DNA of 34,586 nt from JAZDMK01 sp043800975 (GTDB lineage Bacteria > Bacteroidota > Bacteroidia > Bacteroidales > JAHJDW01): contig JAZDMK010000318.1 in assembly GCA_043800975.1 (NCBI GenBank), forward strand, positions 1 to 34,586. Direction: 5' to 3'. Shown here piece by piece: positions 1 to 8,104 of this stretch (within the stretch, counting starts at the first letter, position 1; every line of letters begins with the position of its first letter). The position numbers were made by a program, and so were the translations under genes. The notes beneath the pieces were generated by a model that saw nothing but the letters and a program-made list of their open reading frames with translations, searched no databases and had not been told where the DNA came from.

Positions 1-591
1 TTTAATTTCATATACATCATCTGAATAGGCTGGCCAGGGTGTTTCTTCGCCTTCAATCCACTCGCGCTTACGACTGGAATTCCAGGAAATTATACGACCA
101 TCCTCTGTAGTGATTTTTGCATCTTCCACTTCAATGTCAAAATATGTGTGATTTTCTCCGTTTTTCCCTTTGTTGGTTACTGTTTTAGTTCCTTCTATCA
201 ATGTCCCGTCTTTGTAATAATCAACCAGAGAAACAGTAATAATTGACCCGGGCGTTCTGTATTTGCCAGTCATGCCGATAACTATTTTTCCTTTGCGAAG
301 TATCCCGTCATTACTGGTGCAACCTATCGTTCCAAAATCAACTGTAATTGTTTTGGGGAATGTAGTAGTATCAGCTGGAGATACAGTAACAGTAGCGCAG
401 GACCATGAAGTAAGTTTCAATGCTGATGCCTGATTCTTGCAAGCGAAGTCTACCTGTTTATACACATCATCAAATGCACCTTCAGCAATTGCATTGTCCT
501 GAGCAGTAGTACGTGCAGATTCCTTGTCCTTGCGACTACATGCTGCCAGAGAAATTGCAGCTAATGTCAAAAGAATAAAAGCTTTTTTCAT
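1..591 (-). CDS. Putative lipoprotein of unknown function (3' end beyond the window)
   Basis: An open frame reads leftwards from an ATG at 591 through 197 codons to the window edge without a stop, so the C-terminus is missing. The N-terminus MKKAFILLTLAAISLAAC is a lipoprotein signal peptide with lipobox LAAC and lipidated Cys18; the following SRKDKES makes outer-membrane or periplasmic anchoring likely. The rest is polar, predicted mainly beta, with phrases such as TVDFGTIGCTSNDGILRKG and VSLVDYYKDGTLIEGTKTV that resemble secreted Bacteroidota lipoproteins of unknown role. I do not recognise a named family. A TAnnTTTG element at 615-622 gives it its own promoter just after purL on the same strand. 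The coding call is firm; the function is unknown. Confidence 0.8.
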   Translation of the reverse strand, partial: MKKAFILLTLAAISLAACSRKDKESARTTAQDNAIAEGAFDDVYKQVDFACKNQASALKLTSWSCATVTVSPADTTTFPKTITVDFGTIGCTSNDGILRKGKIVIGMTGKYRTPGSIITVSLVDYYKDGTLIEGTKTVTNKGKNGENHTYFDIEVEDAKITTEDGRIISWNSSRKREWIEGEETPWPAYSDDVYEIK

Positions 592-614
592 ATTGAATAG
601 GTTTTAGAGAAAAA

Positions 615-622
615 CAAAAGTA
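615..622 (-). promoter_or_regulatory. Candidate -7 promoter element for the lipoprotein gene
   Basis: On the minus strand this reads TACTTTTG, an exact match to the Bacteroidota sigma-ABfr -7 consensus TAnnTTTG, about 23 bp before the ATG at 591. No clear TTTG is seen at the -33 spacing. It lies in the 56-bp gap after purL. Confidence 0.5.
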
Positions 623-647
623 CAAAAAATTGAAAATCAAAAGAAAA

Positions 648-2879
648 TTAAGACTTCATAAAATCTCCAAGTGCATTATCATATGCTTTTTTGCATTCTT
701 TGACAAAGCCAAAAGATTCATCATTGATTCGCATTTCACCTTTGGTAACGTGCCCCAACAATGTGCATGGAATTTTCAAATCATTTTTCATATCAATAAA
801 ATCTGATTCTTTGTCAGAATCAACCGAAACAACAATTCTTCCCTGCGCTTCACCGAATAAAAACGCGTCATTTCTGATTTCACAATCAGTAGTAATATCA
901 AACCCAAGTTCAACAGGCATAGCGGATTCAAACAAAGCAACAAACAATCCGCCTTCAGAAACATCATGCGCAGATTCAATTAATTTGCTTTTAATCATTT
1001 TCAGAACGCCTTTCTGTACCTTTAATTCCTGATCCATATCAAAATAAGGTGCCGGAGAATTTTTAATATTCTTGTAGGAATGCAAGTACAATGAAGAATT
1101 AATATCATTTTTGCTTTCACCCAAAAGATAAATCACATCGCCTTTTTTGCGAAAACCCATTGTCATCTGATCTTCCTTGTAATCCAGAATTCCAACCATT
1201 CCAATTACAGGTGTTGGAAAAACAGCTTCGGGAGTACCACCATCAACAGATGCCTGGTTGTAGAAACTAACATTGCCGCCAGTTACAGGCGTTCCAAATT
1301 TCAAACAGGCTTCACCCATTCCTTTGATTACATTTTCAAACTGCCAGTACACTTCAGGAACATAAGGATTTCCAAAATTCAGACAATTGGTTATGGCTGC
1401 AGGCTCGCCACCTGAACAAACAATATTTCTTGCAGCTTCAGCAACAGCAATCTGCGCACCGACTTCAGGGTCTGCATATACATATCTGGAATTACAATCT
1501 GTTGTAAGGGCAAGTGCACGGTTTGTTCCTTTAATGTTAATTATGGCTGCATCGGAAGGAAAATTCGTAGACATATTGCGTGTTTGCACCATGGAATCAT
1601 ATTGTTCATACACCCATTTTTTTGATGCTATGTTTAAATCACGAATGATATAATTGGCTACATAAACCAAATCTTCGGGCTCAGGAACATTATTAATGTT
1701 AAATTTTTTCGATTCTTTGTAATAAGCAGGTTCTTTGGTTTCACGCGTGTACACAGGCGCACCTCCGCCCAGCACGAGCGTATCGGCAGGAACATCGGCA
1801 ACCAGTTTACCATGCATATGGAACAACAAACGATTGCCTTCGGTAACTTCACCAATAATTTTACAATTCAAATCCCATTTTTCAAAAACAGCTTCCACTT
1901 CTTTCTCGCGTCCCTTCTTCACAATAACCAGCATTCTTTCCTGAGATTCAGAGAGCAGAATTTCAAAAGGCTTCATATTTTCCTGACGTAGCGGAACTTT
2001 ATCTAAATGAATAATCATTCCATGCTTGCCCTTGGCCGACATTTCAGATGTTGAGCAAATAATTCCGGCAGCGCCCATATCCTGCATTCCAACAAGAGCG
2101 CCTGTTTTAATAACTTCCAGCGAAGCTTCCAGCAAAAGTTTTTCCTGAAAAGGATCCCCAACCTGAACGGATGGAAGCTTTTCGGATGATTCTTCTGTAA
2201 TATCTTCAGAGGCAAAGGTAGCACCATGTATTCCATCTTTTCCTGTAGAGGAACCAACAATGTACACAGGGTTTCCTACACCTTCTGAAATTGCAGATAC
2301 AGTATTTCCCGCACGTACAATCCCAACTGACATGGCATTCACTAATGGGTTGGTATTGTAACATTCATCAAAATAAACTTCTCCACCTACAACAGGAACA
2401 CCGAATGCATTGCCATAATCACCAATGCCTTTCACAACACCACGAAGAAGCCATTTTGTTTTTTCGAGGTTCATATTTCCAAAGCGAAGTGAATTCAGTT
2501 GTGCTATTGGGCGCGCGCCCATTGTAAAAATATCACGGTTGATTCCGCCCACACCTGTTGCAGCGCCCTGGTAAGGCTCAACAGCCGAAGGATGATTATG
2601 CGATTCGATTTTAAAACAACAACCCCAGCCATCGCCAATATCAATCAACCCAGCATTTTCCTCACCTGCTTCTACAAGCAATCGTTCACCTTTGCGGGGA
2701 AGTGTTTTTAAAAGTCTTATAGAATTTTTATAGGAGCAGTGTTCCGACCACATTACTGAATAAATACTGAGTTCAGTAAAATTGGGTGTACGGCCCAGAT
2801 TCTGTTTGATTTTTTCAAATTCCTCCGGTAATAACCCCAGTTGGGCGGCGGCATCCAGTGTAATCTGCATATCTTCCAT
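648..2879 (-). CDS. purL: Phosphoribosylformylglycinamidine synthase II (PurL, small type)
   Basis: PurL catalyses the ATP-dependent amidation of FGAR to FGAM in de novo purine synthesis; the small type works in the cytoplasm with PurS and PurQ. The protein (743 aa from the ATG) has the usual small-PurL length and hallmarks: N-terminal LGRTPNFTELSIYSVMWSEH followed by CSYKNS, the nucleotide-site stretch ESHNHPSAVEPYQGAATG, then GINRDIFTMGARPIA, and in the second half GGNVSFYNQ and SAHDVSEGGL. Two AIRS-like halves are evident. The frame extends two codons upstream to a GTG at 2885; I prefer the ATG at 2879. No purS or purQ is adjacent. A TAnnTTTG element lies upstream at 2902-2909. Confidence 0.97.
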   Translation of the reverse strand: MEDMQITLDAAAQLGLLPEEFEKIKQNLGRTPNFTELSIYSVMWSEHCSYKNSIRLLKTLPRKGERLLVEAGEENAGLIDIGDGWGCCFKIESHNHPSAVEPYQGAATGVGGINRDIFTMGARPIAQLNSLRFGNMNLEKTKWLLRGVVKGIGDYGNAFGVPVVGGEVYFDECYNTNPLVNAMSVGIVRAGNTVSAISEGVGNPVYIVGSSTGKDGIHGATFASEDITEESSEKLPSVQVGDPFQEKLLLEASLEVIKTGALVGMQDMGAAGIICSTSEMSAKGKHGMIIHLDKVPLRQENMKPFEILLSESQERMLVIVKKGREKEVEAVFEKWDLNCKIIGEVTEGNRLLFHMHGKLVADVPADTLVLGGGAPVYTRETKEPAYYKESKKFNINNVPEPEDLVYVANYIIRDLNIASKKWVYEQYDSMVQTRNMSTNFPSDAAIINIKGTNRALALTTDCNSRYVYADPEVGAQIAVAEAARNIVCSGGEPAAITNCLNFGNPYVPEVYWQFENVIKGMGEACLKFGTPVTGGNVSFYNQASVDGGTPEAVFPTPVIGMVGILDYKEDQMTMGFRKKGDVIYLLGESKNDINSSLYLHSYKNIKNSPAPYFDMDQELKVQKGVLKMIKSKLIESAHDVSEGGLFVALFESAMPVELGFDITTDCEIRNDAFLFGEAQGRIVVSVDSDKESDFIDMKNDLKIPCTLLGHVTKGEMRINDESFGFVKECKKAYDNALGDFMKS

Positions 2880-2901
2880 ATTCACATCTTTAGCTTTGCG
2901 G

Positions 2902-2909
2902 CAAAGGTA
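2902..2909 (-). promoter_or_regulatory. Candidate -7 promoter element for purL
   Basis: The minus strand reads TACCTTTG, an exact TAnnTTTG match 22 bp upstream of the preferred purL ATG. It sits in the 100-bp divergent region shared with the plus-strand membrane-protein gene. The -33 region is only T-rich. No purine riboswitch-like structure is evident in such a short leader. Confidence 0.55.
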
Positions 2910-2954
2910 AACAAGATATGTTTTAAAAAAATTTATTTTAAAATTTTTATAGTC

Positions 2955-2962
2955 TATCTTTG
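2955..2962 (+). promoter_or_regulatory. Candidate -7 promoter element for the membrane protein-SDR pair
   Basis: The sequence TATCTTTG matches TAnnTTTG exactly and lies 17 bp before the ATG at 2980, implying a very short 5' leader. Upstream is AT-rich without a clear -33 TTTG. Confidence 0.55.
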
Positions 2963-2979
2963 GCCGTTACTTTTTCAGA

Positions 2980-4302
2980 ATGTTAGATGTTATTTTAACT
3001 GCGTGTTACACGATCCTGTTCGTGTTTCTTATTTTCCGTTTGCCTTTCTTCAAAATTGACGGGCTGAGCCGGAAAAGCATTACTGCTTTTTTTCTAATTA
3101 AAGTAGTAGCCGGACTGGCGCTGTTTTTCTTGTACACCTATTTTTATACAGACAGAAAAACTGCTGACATCTTTAAATATTATGATGACAGCAAAATTTT
3201 GTTTGATACTTTTTTTACAAATCCCGAACATTTTTTTAGAATGCTGTTTGGAATTGACAATAACACCAGCGAATTCACCGGATATTACACTTCCATGAAT
3301 AACTGGTATCGTGAATATGAAAGTAATTTGTACAACGACAGCCACACCATCATTCGTATTAATGCAGTACTCCGTTTCTTTTCATTTGGATGTTTCAATG
3401 TGCACACGGTGTTCATGTCATTCTTCTCTTTGCTTGGATTAACCGCTATTTACAAAACATTCCGTATTATTATCCGCGATAAGAAAAACATGCTTGCGAT
3501 CGCTGTTTTTCTTGTTCCATCTGTTGTATTTTGGGGTTCCGGTGTATTAAAAGAAAGCATTCTTATTTTCGGTCTGGGTTTTCTTTTCTGGTTTTATCAT
3601 AAGCTGTTTCTCATTCGTTTCTCCTGGATTTCATTGGCGTGGGTTATCATTTCCTTAATACTTCTTCGCTTTACAAAATTCTACATTCTGGTAGCAGTGC
3701 TTCCGGGATTCATTGCAAATACATGGCTGATGCTGACTGCCTACCGCAAACCCATTCTTAAATACGCAGTAGTTTTAATCCTATATGTTATTTCAGCATT
3801 TGGCATTCATTACCTTTTGCCCGAATACAGCCCCTTTGACATTTTATACATCAAACAAAAAGATTTTATTAATTTATCATTGTTCATGCAGTCGGGCAGT
3901 TTTATTCAACCACCCTCACTCGATAATGGACTAATCAGTTTCTTCATTGGAATTCCTTTAGCATTATTCAACTGTGTATTCAGACCTTTCTTTTTTGAAT
4001 CCACAAATCCGTTTATCTTATTAGCAGGAATTGAAAATTTCTTCATCATTCTTTTAATAATAATATCCATTGTATTTTCTTCGAAAAGCAAACCCAATGC
4101 AATGATTTTTCTTTTTTCGCTGAGTTTTGTTTTATTGCTGTTTACGCTGATTGGCATGGTAACACCTGTGATGGGCGCGATTGTCCGATACAAGGTACCT
4201 GCACTGCCATTTTTAATATCGGCCCTAGTAATGATCATTAATAAAGAAAAACTGATTGCTTTTTTTCCTGTTTTGAAGAAACTAAAAAAAATAAAGTTAT
4301 GA
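2980..4302 (+). CDS. Polytopic inner-membrane protein of unknown function
   Basis: This 440-aa protein is strongly hydrophobic, with about ten to twelve apparent membrane spans from residue 1 (LDVILTACYTILFVFLIFRL) to about 425, and a basic C-terminus (LKKLKKIKL). A loop at about residues 95-125 (YTSMNNWYREYESNLYND) precedes further spans. The motif PSVVFWGSGVLKE at about residues 180-192, with Lys-Glu ending a helix, resembles that of membrane proteins found with polysaccharide genes (EpsG, O-antigen polymerase or GT39-like), but I cannot assign it to a family with confidence. Its stop overlaps the start of the following SDR gene by 4 bp (ATGA), so the two are probably co-translated. A surface-glycan or lipid role is only inference. 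Confidence 0.85.
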   Translation: MLDVILTACYTILFVFLIFRLPFFKIDGLSRKSITAFFLIKVVAGLALFFLYTYFYTDRKTADIFKYYDDSKILFDTFFTNPEHFFRMLFGIDNNTSEFTGYYTSMNNWYREYESNLYNDSHTIIRINAVLRFFSFGCFNVHTVFMSFFSLLGLTAIYKTFRIIIRDKKNMLAIAVFLVPSVVFWGSGVLKESILIFGLGFLFWFYHKLFLIRFSWISLAWVIISLILLRFTKFYILVAVLPGFIANTWLMLTAYRKPILKYAVVLILYVISAFGIHYLLPEYSPFDILYIKQKDFINLSLFMQSGSFIQPPSLDNGLISFFIGIPLALFNCVFRPFFFESTNPFILLAGIENFFIILLIIISIVFSSKSKPNAMIFLFSLSFVLLLFTLIGMVTPVMGAIVRYKVPALPFLISALVMIINKEKLIAFFPVLKKLKKIKL

Positions 4303-5060
4303 CTGAAACTGTCCTGATTACAGGTGCCACTGCGGGAATCGGCGAGGCCATTTCTCTTTTGTTTGCCAAAAATAAATACAGAGTAATTATTACAGGCCGA
4401 CGAAAAGAATTGCTGGATAAGCTATCTGAAAAAATCACAAAAGAATTCAACGCAGAAGTGTATCCGCTTTGTTTTGATATCAGGAGCAAAGAAGCAGTTG
4501 TCGCATCACTAAAACAACTGCCCGATACTTTTAAAACGATAGACATTCTTGTTAACAATGCGGGACTTGCCGCTGGTATTGACAGTATTCAGGAAGCCAA
4601 TTATGATCACTGGGATCAGATGATCGATACCAACATTAAGGGTTTGCTTTACATAACAAGAGCCATAGCGCACGAAATGGTTTCCAGAAAAAAAGGGCAC
4701 ATTATTAACATCAGTTCGATTGCAGGCAAAGACGTTTATCCGGGCGGAAGTGTATACTGTGCAACCAAATCAGCAGTTGATGCACTTTCGAAAGGTATGC
4801 GCATCGATATGCTGAAACACAATATGCGCGTCACCAACATAAGTCCGGGTGCAGTTGAAACAGAGTTTTCACTGGTTCGTTTTGATCAGGATAAAGAAAG
4901 ATCTAAAAAAATATATTCAGGATACAAACCCCTTGCAGCAAATGATGTTGCAGAAGCGGTGTATTTTGCTGCCAGCAGACCAGCCCATGTTAACATTAGC
5001 GAACTTACGATAACGCCCGCTGCACAAGCAAATCCATTCTTTGTCAACAAACAGGAATAG
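4299..5060 (+). CDS. Short-chain dehydrogenase/reductase (SDR), classical type
   Basis: This is a 253-aa cytoplasmic NAD(P)H-dependent oxidoreductase. Visible motifs are the Rossmann glycine motif TGATAGIG (residues 8-15), NNAG (86-89), the active-site Asn112 (TNIKG), catalytic Ser about 139-140 (INISSIAG), and YCATK with Tyr153 and Lys157. A basic pair after the second strand (TGRRKE, residues 32-37) suggests NADP(H) preference. The overall sequence recalls YdfG-type 3-hydroxy acid dehydrogenases, but the substrate cannot be read from sequence. The gene overlaps the membrane-protein gene by 4 bp and is followed 45 bp later by an acyl-CoA synthetase with its own promoter element. Confidence 0.93.
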   Translation: MTETVLITGATAGIGEAISLLFAKNKYRVIITGRRKELLDKLSEKITKEFNAEVYPLCFDIRSKEAVVASLKQLPDTFKTIDILVNNAGLAAGIDSIQEANYDHWDQMIDTNIKGLLYITRAIAHEMVSRKKGHIINISSIAGKDVYPGGSVYCATKSAVDALSKGMRIDMLKHNMRVTNISPGAVETEFSLVRFDQDKERSKKIYSGYKPLAANDVAEAVYFAASRPAHVNISELTITPAAQANPFFVNKQE

Positions 5061-5077
5061 CCGCTGTTTTTTTTTTG

Positions 5078-5085
5078 TACTTTTG
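5078..5085 (+). promoter_or_regulatory. Candidate -7 promoter element for the acyl-CoA synthetase
   Basis: TACTTTTG matches TAnnTTTG and follows an uninterrupted run of T. It lies 20 bp before the ATG at 5106, in the 45-bp gap after the SDR gene. Confidence 0.55.
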
Positions 5086-5105
5086 CATCCATTAATCTAA
5101 ATAAA

Positions 5106-6875
5106 ATGGAAATTACACGGGTATTTGATTTACTTGAACGACATAATCATTTTTGGCCCGATAAAACTAATATTCTGGGTGGAAAAGACAATGGTGAATG
5201 GTATGAATTTTCAGTAAAGGATTACATTGAAAAATCAAATGCCATCAGCTATGGCTTATTAAATCTGGGAATTGAGAAAGGCGACAAAATCGCCACCATT
5301 ACATTCAACCGCCCTGAATGGAATTGTCTTGATATGGGAATCCAGCAGATCGGCGCCATCCATGTTCCCATTTATCCTACGATTAGCGATAAAGATTATG
5401 AATACATTTTGTCGCATGCCGAAGTAAAAATAATTTTTGTTGCAGGCGAAGAAATGTATCGCCGCATTAAACATATTATTCCAAACATTCCATCACTGAA
5501 AGCCATTTACACTTTTAAGAATCTTCATGGCTTCGAACATCTGGGTGAACTGATGGAACATGGACGGGAGAATGAGCAGCCTGAAAAATTGCAGCAAATT
5601 AAAAATTCTATCACCACAGATGATATTGCTACGATCATTTACACGTCTGGAACAATAGGTAATCCCAAAGGTGTAGTTTTGCTTCACCGGAATATCATCA
5701 GTAACTTTCTTGCAGCCTCAACCATCCCGCCTCTGGGTCCCGAACACCGCGCCCTCAGCTTTCTTCCGCTTTGTCATATCTATGAAAGAATGCTGAACTA
5801 CATGTATCAGTATTTAGGAATTTCTATTTACTACGCTGAGAATATTGCTACTGTAGCTGACAATATGAAGGAAATCAATCCTGATATATTGAGTACAGTT
5901 CCTCGTTTGCTTGAAAAGATTTACGATAAAGTTTATGCAAATGGCCGCAAGCTGAAAGGAGTGAAAAGGTTAATTTTCATGTGGGCCATACGCGTTGGTT
6001 TTGGATATGAAATCAATCCTGAAAAAAAATGGTTTTACTTTTTAAAACTACGTATTGCTCGTAAACTTGTTTATTCAAAAATAACTCCTGCACTTGGCAC
6101 CAACCTCGACCTCATCGTATCTGGCGGTGCGGCATTGCAACCAAGGCTGGCCCGCTTTTTCTGGGCACTGGGTTTGCGCGTATTGGAAGGATACGGATTA
6201 ACAGAAACATCTCCTGTTGTTGCTGTCAATAATCTGGAGCCAAACGGTGTTCGTTTTGGAACCGTTGGACCGCTTTTACAACACGTAAATGTAAAAATTG
6301 CCGATGATGGCGAAATCCTGGTTAAGGGCCCCGGCGTTATGCATTCTTATTACAACGAACCTGAATTAACCCGTGAGGCGATTGATAACGACCAATGGTT
6401 TCACACAGGTGACATTGGAAGAATGATTGACAATCACTTTTTGCAAATCACCGGAAGGAAAAAAGAAATTTTTAAAACATCATTCGGTAAATATATTGCC
6501 CCCGCTCCTATTGAAAATAAATTTAAAGAATCTCCTTTTATTGATCAGATTTTTGTGACCGGAGAAAATCAGAAATTTGCAGGAGCACTTATTACGCCAG
6601 ACTTTCAACATTTGAAAGAATGGTGTGTGCGTAAAGAAATTCCCTATACATCGAATGAGGAAATTGTTCACTTGCCTCGTATTCGCAAGCGTTTCATGAA
6701 AGAAGTGAATAACTTCAACCATCAGTTTGGCGATACCGAACAAATCAAACGCTTTGAATTAATGGAAAAAGAATGGACCATCGAATCAGGCGAACTCACG
6801 GCTACGTTGAAATTACGCAGGACATTCATTTCAAACAAACACAAAGAAGCTATCGATAAGCTTTTTAATAATTAG
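5106..6875 (+). CDS. Long-chain fatty acid-CoA ligase (AMP-forming)
   Basis: This 589-aa member of the adenylate-forming (ANL) superfamily activates fatty acids with ATP and CoA to acyl-CoA for beta-oxidation or lipid synthesis. The P-loop-like A3 motif reads YTSGTIGNPKG (about residues 179-189), followed by FLPLCHIYER, the A5 motif GYGLTETSPVV, the A7 motif WFHTGDIG, and the linker ITGRKKEIFKTSFGKYIAP. The C-terminal lid carries the LKLRR segment near the end. Length and the LPLCHIYER motif fit the bacterial FAA1/FadD15-like long-chain group rather than E. coli FadD. The acyl-CoA dehydrogenase further right would act on its products. Exact chain-length preference is unknown. Confidence 0.94.
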   Translation: MEITRVFDLLERHNHFWPDKTNILGGKDNGEWYEFSVKDYIEKSNAISYGLLNLGIEKGDKIATITFNRPEWNCLDMGIQQIGAIHVPIYPTISDKDYEYILSHAEVKIIFVAGEEMYRRIKHIIPNIPSLKAIYTFKNLHGFEHLGELMEHGRENEQPEKLQQIKNSITTDDIATIIYTSGTIGNPKGVVLLHRNIISNFLAASTIPPLGPEHRALSFLPLCHIYERMLNYMYQYLGISIYYAENIATVADNMKEINPDILSTVPRLLEKIYDKVYANGRKLKGVKRLIFMWAIRVGFGYEINPEKKWFYFLKLRIARKLVYSKITPALGTNLDLIVSGGAALQPRLARFFWALGLRVLEGYGLTETSPVVAVNNLEPNGVRFGTVGPLLQHVNVKIADDGEILVKGPGVMHSYYNEPELTREAIDNDQWFHTGDIGRMIDNHFLQITGRKKEIFKTSFGKYIAPAPIENKFKESPFIDQIFVTGENQKFAGALITPDFQHLKEWCVRKEIPYTSNEEIVHLPRIRKRFMKEVNNFNHQFGDTEQIKRFELMEKEWTIESGELTATLKLRRTFISNKHKEAIDKLFNN

Positions 6876-6905
6876 TATATTTTAAGAAAATTTCTGTTGC
6901 AAGTT

Positions 6906-7619
6906 TTATTTGCAGTGTGCGTCAATTTTTTCTTTCGCCATTCCAACACCTGCTTTCAGCGATCGGTTCCAGTCTTCACACGCTCCCACTTTATCACCTG
7001 ATAGAAATTTAGAATTTCCCCGGTTGTAACATGCCTGATAAAAATCAGGGCTTATATCCATCGTTTTTGTATAGTCTGCGATAGCCTCTGAATACCGTCC
7101 CAGCTTTTGATATACAGCTCCACGGTTGTTGTAATACTTATACATTTTTGGAGCAAGAGCAATCGCTTTTGTATAATCCGAAGCTGCTTCAACATATTTT
7201 TCTGCCCCATTGTATGAATTTCCCCTGTTGAAAAAATAAGAAGCATCATTGGGGTTAATTTCAATTGCCTTTGTAAAATCGGCTATACCTTTATCGTACT
7301 GCTTTGTTTTGAAATAAACCAAGCCACGATTGTTATAGGCTTTCGAATATTTTTCGGTAATGCTGATCGCTTCTGTAAAATCAACAATGGCAGAATCAAA
7401 CTCGGCTTTCATATAGTAGCAAAGGCCTCTGTCGTTTAGTGCTTCTGCGAGAAAAGGATTCATTTCTAATGATTTAGTGAAATCTGCAATGGCTTCCTCA
7501 TACTCGCCATAATTGAAATGGGCTGTCCCAAACTGATAGTAGTCAGTTGCGGTCTTTTGTGCCGACACATTCAAAAATGCCAGCGCACTGATTATTAATA
7601 TACCCAGCCGTTTTTTCAT
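6906..7619 (-). CDS. Secreted tetratricopeptide-repeat protein
   Basis: This 237-aa protein starts with a signal peptide (MKKRLGILIISALAFLNVSA, cleavage before QKTA), which decides the start at 7619; the frame also opens 20 codons upstream at 7679, but that would bury the signal peptide and overlap the promoter-like element. The mature part is six 34-residue TPR units with the usual pattern (for example AYNNRGLVYFKTKQYDKGIA then DFTKAIEINPND), ending in a degenerate unit with a Cys (GACEDWNRSL). TPR arrays are protein-interaction scaffolds; the partner is unknown. It is convergent with the acyl-CoA synthetase (30-bp gap) and lies 69 bp downstream of the YjbQ-type gene on the same strand. Confidence 0.9.
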   Translation of the reverse strand: MKKRLGILIISALAFLNVSAQKTATDYYQFGTAHFNYGEYEEAIADFTKSLEMNPFLAEALNDRGLCYYMKAEFDSAIVDFTEAISITEKYSKAYNNRGLVYFKTKQYDKGIADFTKAIEINPNDASYFFNRGNSYNGAEKYVEAASDYTKAIALAPKMYKYYNNRGAVYQKLGRYSEAIADYTKTMDISPDFYQACYNRGNSKFLSGDKVGACEDWNRSLKAGVGMAKEKIDAHCK

Positions 7620-7636
7620 AGGTTCGCTAATGCCTG

Positions 7637-7666
7637 CAAAATACATGCTATTTTTTAAGTTGTCAA
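7637..7666 (-). promoter_or_regulatory. Candidate promoter of the TPR gene
   Basis: The minus strand carries TTG, a 20-bp spacer, and TATTTTG, close to the Bacteroidota TTTG-N19-21-TAnnTTTG architecture though one T short in the -7 element. It ends 17 bp before the ATG at 7619, which supports that start over the upstream one. Confidence 0.4.
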
Positions 7667-7688
7667 TAGTAGTAAACACGTAAGTTTT

Positions 7689-8102
7689 CTACGCAGATAA
7701 AAGTGTTAATAAAAGTTTTCTTCTGCCTCCGCTGTTCCTGAACTCACATAGATAAACTCCCTGCCAAGTGCCCAATGCCAGCTTCCCGTCCACAACAGGA
7801 ATGGTAAGCGAACATCCAAACATGGATGATTTTATATGCGCCGGCATATCATCCGAACCTTCGGAATCATGCGCATATTTTGTAGAGCTGTCCGGGGCTA
7901 TTAAATCAGAAAATCTAGATAAATCATGCAATACAGTAGGATCCGCATTTTCATTGATCGTTAATGCAGCGGAAGTATGTTTTAGAAAAACATGCAGTAT
8001 TCCATTGTAAGAATTTCCATCAAGAAAGTTTTCAACTAAACTTGTTATCGAATGTATCCCGCGCGGAAAGGCAGGCAGCAGAATTTCTTTGCGTTGAAGC
8101 AA
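7689..8102 (-). CDS. YjbQ family protein (UPF0047, secondary thiamine-phosphate synthase type)
   Basis: The 137-aa protein matches the compact YjbQ/UPF0047 fold along its full length. Conserved blocks are HTSAALTINENADP (about 42-55), HDSEGSDDMPAHIKSS (about 79-94) and LGTWQGVYLCEFR (about 109-121); the His and Asp/Glu residues of the first two are the presumed metal or active-site residues. E. coli YjbQ has weak thiamine-phosphate synthase activity, but the physiological role of the family is unclear. The start is a TTG only 2 bp after the stop of the S41 protease gene, with no ATG available in frame at the right place, so translation is probably coupled to the protease gene. Confidence 0.93.
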   Translation of the reverse strand: MLQRKEILLPAFPRGIHSITSLVENFLDGNSYNGILHVFLKHTSAALTINENADPTVLHDLSRFSDLIAPDSSTKYAHDSEGSDDMPAHIKSSMFGCSLTIPVVDGKLALGTWQGVYLCEFRNSGGRRKLLLTLLSA

Positions 8103-8104
8103 AA